The notes under the pieces: generated by a model
Told to the model about the DNA's origin: nothing
The model's input: the letters and a program-made list of their open reading frames with translations, nothing else
Database searches by the model: none
From: Butyrivibrio sp.
Lineage (GTDB): Bacteria > Bacillota > Clostridia > Lachnospirales > Lachnospiraceae
Direction: 5' to 3'
DNA: 35,845 nt
Assembly: GCA_024690485.1 (NCBI GenBank)
Contig: JAILPB010000028.1
Location: 1 to 35,845 of the forward strand
Shown: piece by piece, positions 34,701 through 35,845 of the stretch
How positions within the stretch are numbered: position 1 is the first letter of the stretch
Layout: the number at the start of each line of letters is the position of its first letter
Made by a program: the position numbers and the translations under genes

Positions 34701-35845
34701 CTCATTGCATCATAGATATCAGATTCTGTATTTGCATCTGCAAGAGCTACTGTTCTTGCTGTGTTAGCATCTCCCCAACGTCCCTTGTGGTTATCCTGGT
34801 TGTTTGTAGGAGCTATGTGCCATCCCTTATCAAGAGCTCTTGTGTAGTATTCATATGAAGGGAAGTATCCGGCTGATCCGATCTCGCCTTCACCGTTACC
34901 AACCTCGATGAGGTTAATAAGTTCATCGTTAGCTTCGGAATAATAAGCAAAATCCTGGAAATCACCAAAGGTTGTTCCCGGGTGATTGAACATGCTTACT
35001 GAATCCGGAACTGTATTAAGTGCATCATAGTAGTTCTTAAGAGCCGTTGAGTAGGTTGAATATGCCTTCTGTGTTCTACTCTGGAAACCGGGAGTATTGT
35101 AGGTATTCATATGTCCAAGACCGTTACTCCAGGTCATTTCGTATCCGTAGATACATGTAAACTTATCTGTTGAATACTGCTTTGCAAGTTCGTGTCCTCT
35201 TGTCCACTCTTCTGTAGCTGAAGTATCAACGTTCTGTGAAATAACAGATTTTCCCTCATTATCCAAAGAGTTAGAGTGGTCTGTTACAGCAAGGTAATCA
35301 AGATTAGCTACCTCTGTAGAAGCATGCTTAAATGCCTGCTCGCAGGAACCTGCACCATCTGAAAACTCTGTATGTGAATGGATCTGTCCAAAGTAAATAT
35401 TGTATTTCTCATTAAGTCTCTTCTTGAAAGAAAGTGTTTTTTGTGCACTGTCAATGCAGCCTTCCTTTGATGCATAAGTAACTATAGAGCATGGAAGCTC
35501 CTTTGCTGTGAAGGGTTCTGTGTACTCTATCCATTCATACTCAGCATTTTCATCTGCTGCTTCCTTGGCATATGCATACCATATCTTAGCACCCTCAGTC
35601 TTTGTGGAGAGCTTAATCTGAGTATTCTCTGTGATTGCACCGCCGTTTGGCATAGCAGTAACGTTTTCTACCTGCTGCTGTGAATACTTGTACTTAGTTA
35701 CGCTACTGTTCTGAAGACCGTCTTTTGTAGCATATGTTGTCAAAAGACAAGGAAGCTTTGTAAGAACAGGCTTGTTTTCAGGATCATATACCTTGTAATC
35801 TGTAGCATTGTCATCAAATGCATAATAGATTGTTGCACCTTCTGT
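31754..35845 (-). CDS. Large surface protein with chitobiase-like repeats and PHP (CehA/McbA) metallohydrolase domain (5' partial)
   Basis: The frame is open from 31754 to the window edge, at least 1363 residues; the N-terminus lies outside. The first visible stretch and residues about 60-140 are two copies of a chitobiase/CHB_HEX_C-like domain with the echo LPCLLTTYATKDG/LPCSIVTYASKEG. A PHP metallohydrolase domain follows: H156-S-H158, D189-H190, E236, H245, H288 and a later NNQDNH. Further on are a GATase/DUF4350-like part (VAAGGTVIITG), an OB-like domain (IYIQDDTAGVTVFP) and a Ser-rich, then Lys/Asn-rich linker. One membrane segment (GIPTPVLVILLLACLAVVTG) and a basic tail RKQNVK end it. 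There is no LPxTG, so it is a membrane anchor. A secreted phosphoesterase-like enzyme is likely; the substrate is unknown. Confidence 0.87.
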   Translation of the reverse strand, partial: TEGATIYYAFDDNATDYKVYDPENKPVLTKLPCLLTTYATKDGLQNSSVTKYKYSQQQVENVTAMPNGGAITENTQIKLSTKTEGAKIWYAYAKEAADENAEYEWIEYTEPFTAKELPCSIVTYASKEGCIDSAQKTLSFKKRLNEKYNIYFGQIHSHTEFSDGAGSCEQAFKHASTEVANLDYLAVTDHSNSLDNEGKSVISQNVDTSATEEWTRGHELAKQYSTDKFTCIYGYEMTWSNGLGHMNTYNTPGFQSRTQKAYSTYSTALKNYYDALNTVPDSVSMFNHPGTTFGDFQDFAYYSEANDELINLIEVGNGEGEIGSAGYFPSYEYYTRALDKGWHIAPTNNQDNHKGRWGDANTARTVALADANTESDIYDAMRNHRIYATEDNDLSIYYTLDGNIMGTILGKDAVGEKVHIEADVKDPTDGAVGKVSVIVNGGLAVASQNIDSSEGKASFDIDANYSYYYLRIDQKDGNIAVTAPVWVGDVEACGINGVSTTTTLPVRGENLDIKIDFYNNEKVPLEIEKVTIDVKNAQGVETNVANLEGDDVKAVASIGQNSTASLTYNHVYGNAGKAIYTVTAYGKLDGVDKVYTGKLEVNYTDPQMVGEVIIDGSHYNDYVGGYYAGNMNNFIKLCAEQNLRAKIVSEKVTAETLKGAKFFVIAPPASKDGEANGVSYTRSTYDDDFVNVVKEYVAAGGTVIITGIADYNNAYAATEQNKLLTAIGSTITVNSDECIDEEKNGGQVYRLYPENFKADSPYLAGVKEGQKYSQYSGCSVSFTEGENDSVYEAEKLVWGFESTYSKDCKDENGNKIGENENGVPLDNKGNVNFLVHQKTKAGGDIFVSGGVFVSDFEVKAEMDNNDSLPYLNYNIAKNIIAANQVELPVSKIADMRKGAHGDIFAVEGYVTAGTDKEGNKFFDTIYIQDDTAGVTVFPVAETGIAIGTKVRITGFVDDYQGDLEIQAYSYKILDDEHKVIEPKEVSTKDAADYDLYGGSLLKTSGVVTRVVTNDAGVDYFFVKDDSGVEARVFIDGYILSSTGNDKVNDIVKVGATVSAVGLSYMNPDGATLRVRDRDEIVLIAASSESGSSSSSESGSSSSSEAGSSSSSESGSSQTTEPGNNADAGNGSSVDNPSNSENGASAGDGQSSDTKKDNKKNNKKNNKNNKKNSKKESGNKNTKSEGNNTNSGSSNSSSQSSENVQSGNSSSTATTSAVNSSADKTGTPATDSSAADNTVVAKADNSKVTESGKTKKSETVTETNENSKEEASDEAETEASEPAEDAANSEESTIVKDTEIADTGDAESLDVQGAEINDEEAPLADTAQDEKSGIPTPVLVILLLACLAVVTGGAVVLVRKQNVK
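32499..32594. repeat. Four tandem 24-bp units encoding an SxSGSSSS linker
   Basis: Units at 32499-32522, 32523-32546, 32547-32570 and 32571-32594 share the pattern CTGCTNCCNGNNTCTGAACTTGA. Each encodes eight residues of type SESGSSSS in the surface protein. Unit number may vary between strains by slippage. Confidence 0.85.

Overview
The window looks like chromosome of a low-to-mid GC, Gram-positive anaerobe of the Lachnospiraceae, most like Butyrivibrio or Pseudobutyrivibrio. This rests on protein families and gene order read by eye (type III glutamine synthetase, HrcA/CIRCE heat-shock operon, IreB-RuvX-YrzB cluster, RNase J, DUF6465 histone-like protein, degenerate c-di-GMP proteins), not on a database search. 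Most genes are on the minus strand. No phage, IS transposase or CRISPR array was seen.

Region 1 (1-5410). After the tail of a membrane protein come a minus-strand pair (AI-2E family transporter, then a degenerate GGDEF-EAL protein), a lone plus-strand sugar ketoisomerase-like cupin, a CPBP protease and tRNA-Gln(CTG). The gaps between these genes hold the most unusual DNA of the window: a four-branched palindromic element (3185-3359), an 11-bp inverted repeat just before the ketoisomerase gene (3383-3445), a 563-bp imperfect palindrome (3898-4460) and a tight cluster of hairpins (5192-5332).

Region 2 (5585-13204). Type III glutamine synthetase lies downstream of a conserved housekeeping operon read on the minus strand: ireB, ruvX, yrzB (DUF1292), fur, rnj (RNase J, TTG start overlapping the fur stop), a truncated MltG-like protein, trmR and trhP. 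It mixes cell-envelope control, RNA decay, metal control and tRNA U34 modification.

Region 3 (13280-24583). This is the class I heat-shock operon hrcA-grpE-dnaK-dnaJ-prmA-rsmE with a perfect CIRCE operator upstream of hrcA. A cysteine desulfurase/ThiI pair for 4-thiouridine follows rsmE, then a plus-strand HPr-like gene without the active-site His, then mtaB. Terminator-like hairpins after dnaJ and a structured dnaK-dnaJ spacer could uncouple the downstream genes from heat shock.

Region 4 (24677-35845). This is a cell-surface region. A CotH-kinase protein and a GT-C-like membrane protein (minus) diverge from a VTC-domain polyphosphate polymerase and a DUF4956 membrane protein (plus) across a spacer of about 90 bp. 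This is the best candidate for a little-described system: polyphosphate made inside the cell, a membrane partner, and a kinase-fold protein outside. Then follow a Lys/Ala-rich DUF6465 protein, a YibE/F membrane protein, and a very large surface protein with chitobiase-like repeats and a CehA/McbA-type PHP metallohydrolase domain, which runs off the right edge.

A small stem-loop family, with core of the form GTTC-GNAA-GAAC-(C)TCGCT, recurs in several intergenic spots (3315-3348, the loop of the 563-bp palindrome, and the dnaK-dnaJ spacer). Two copies show compensating base changes in their stems.
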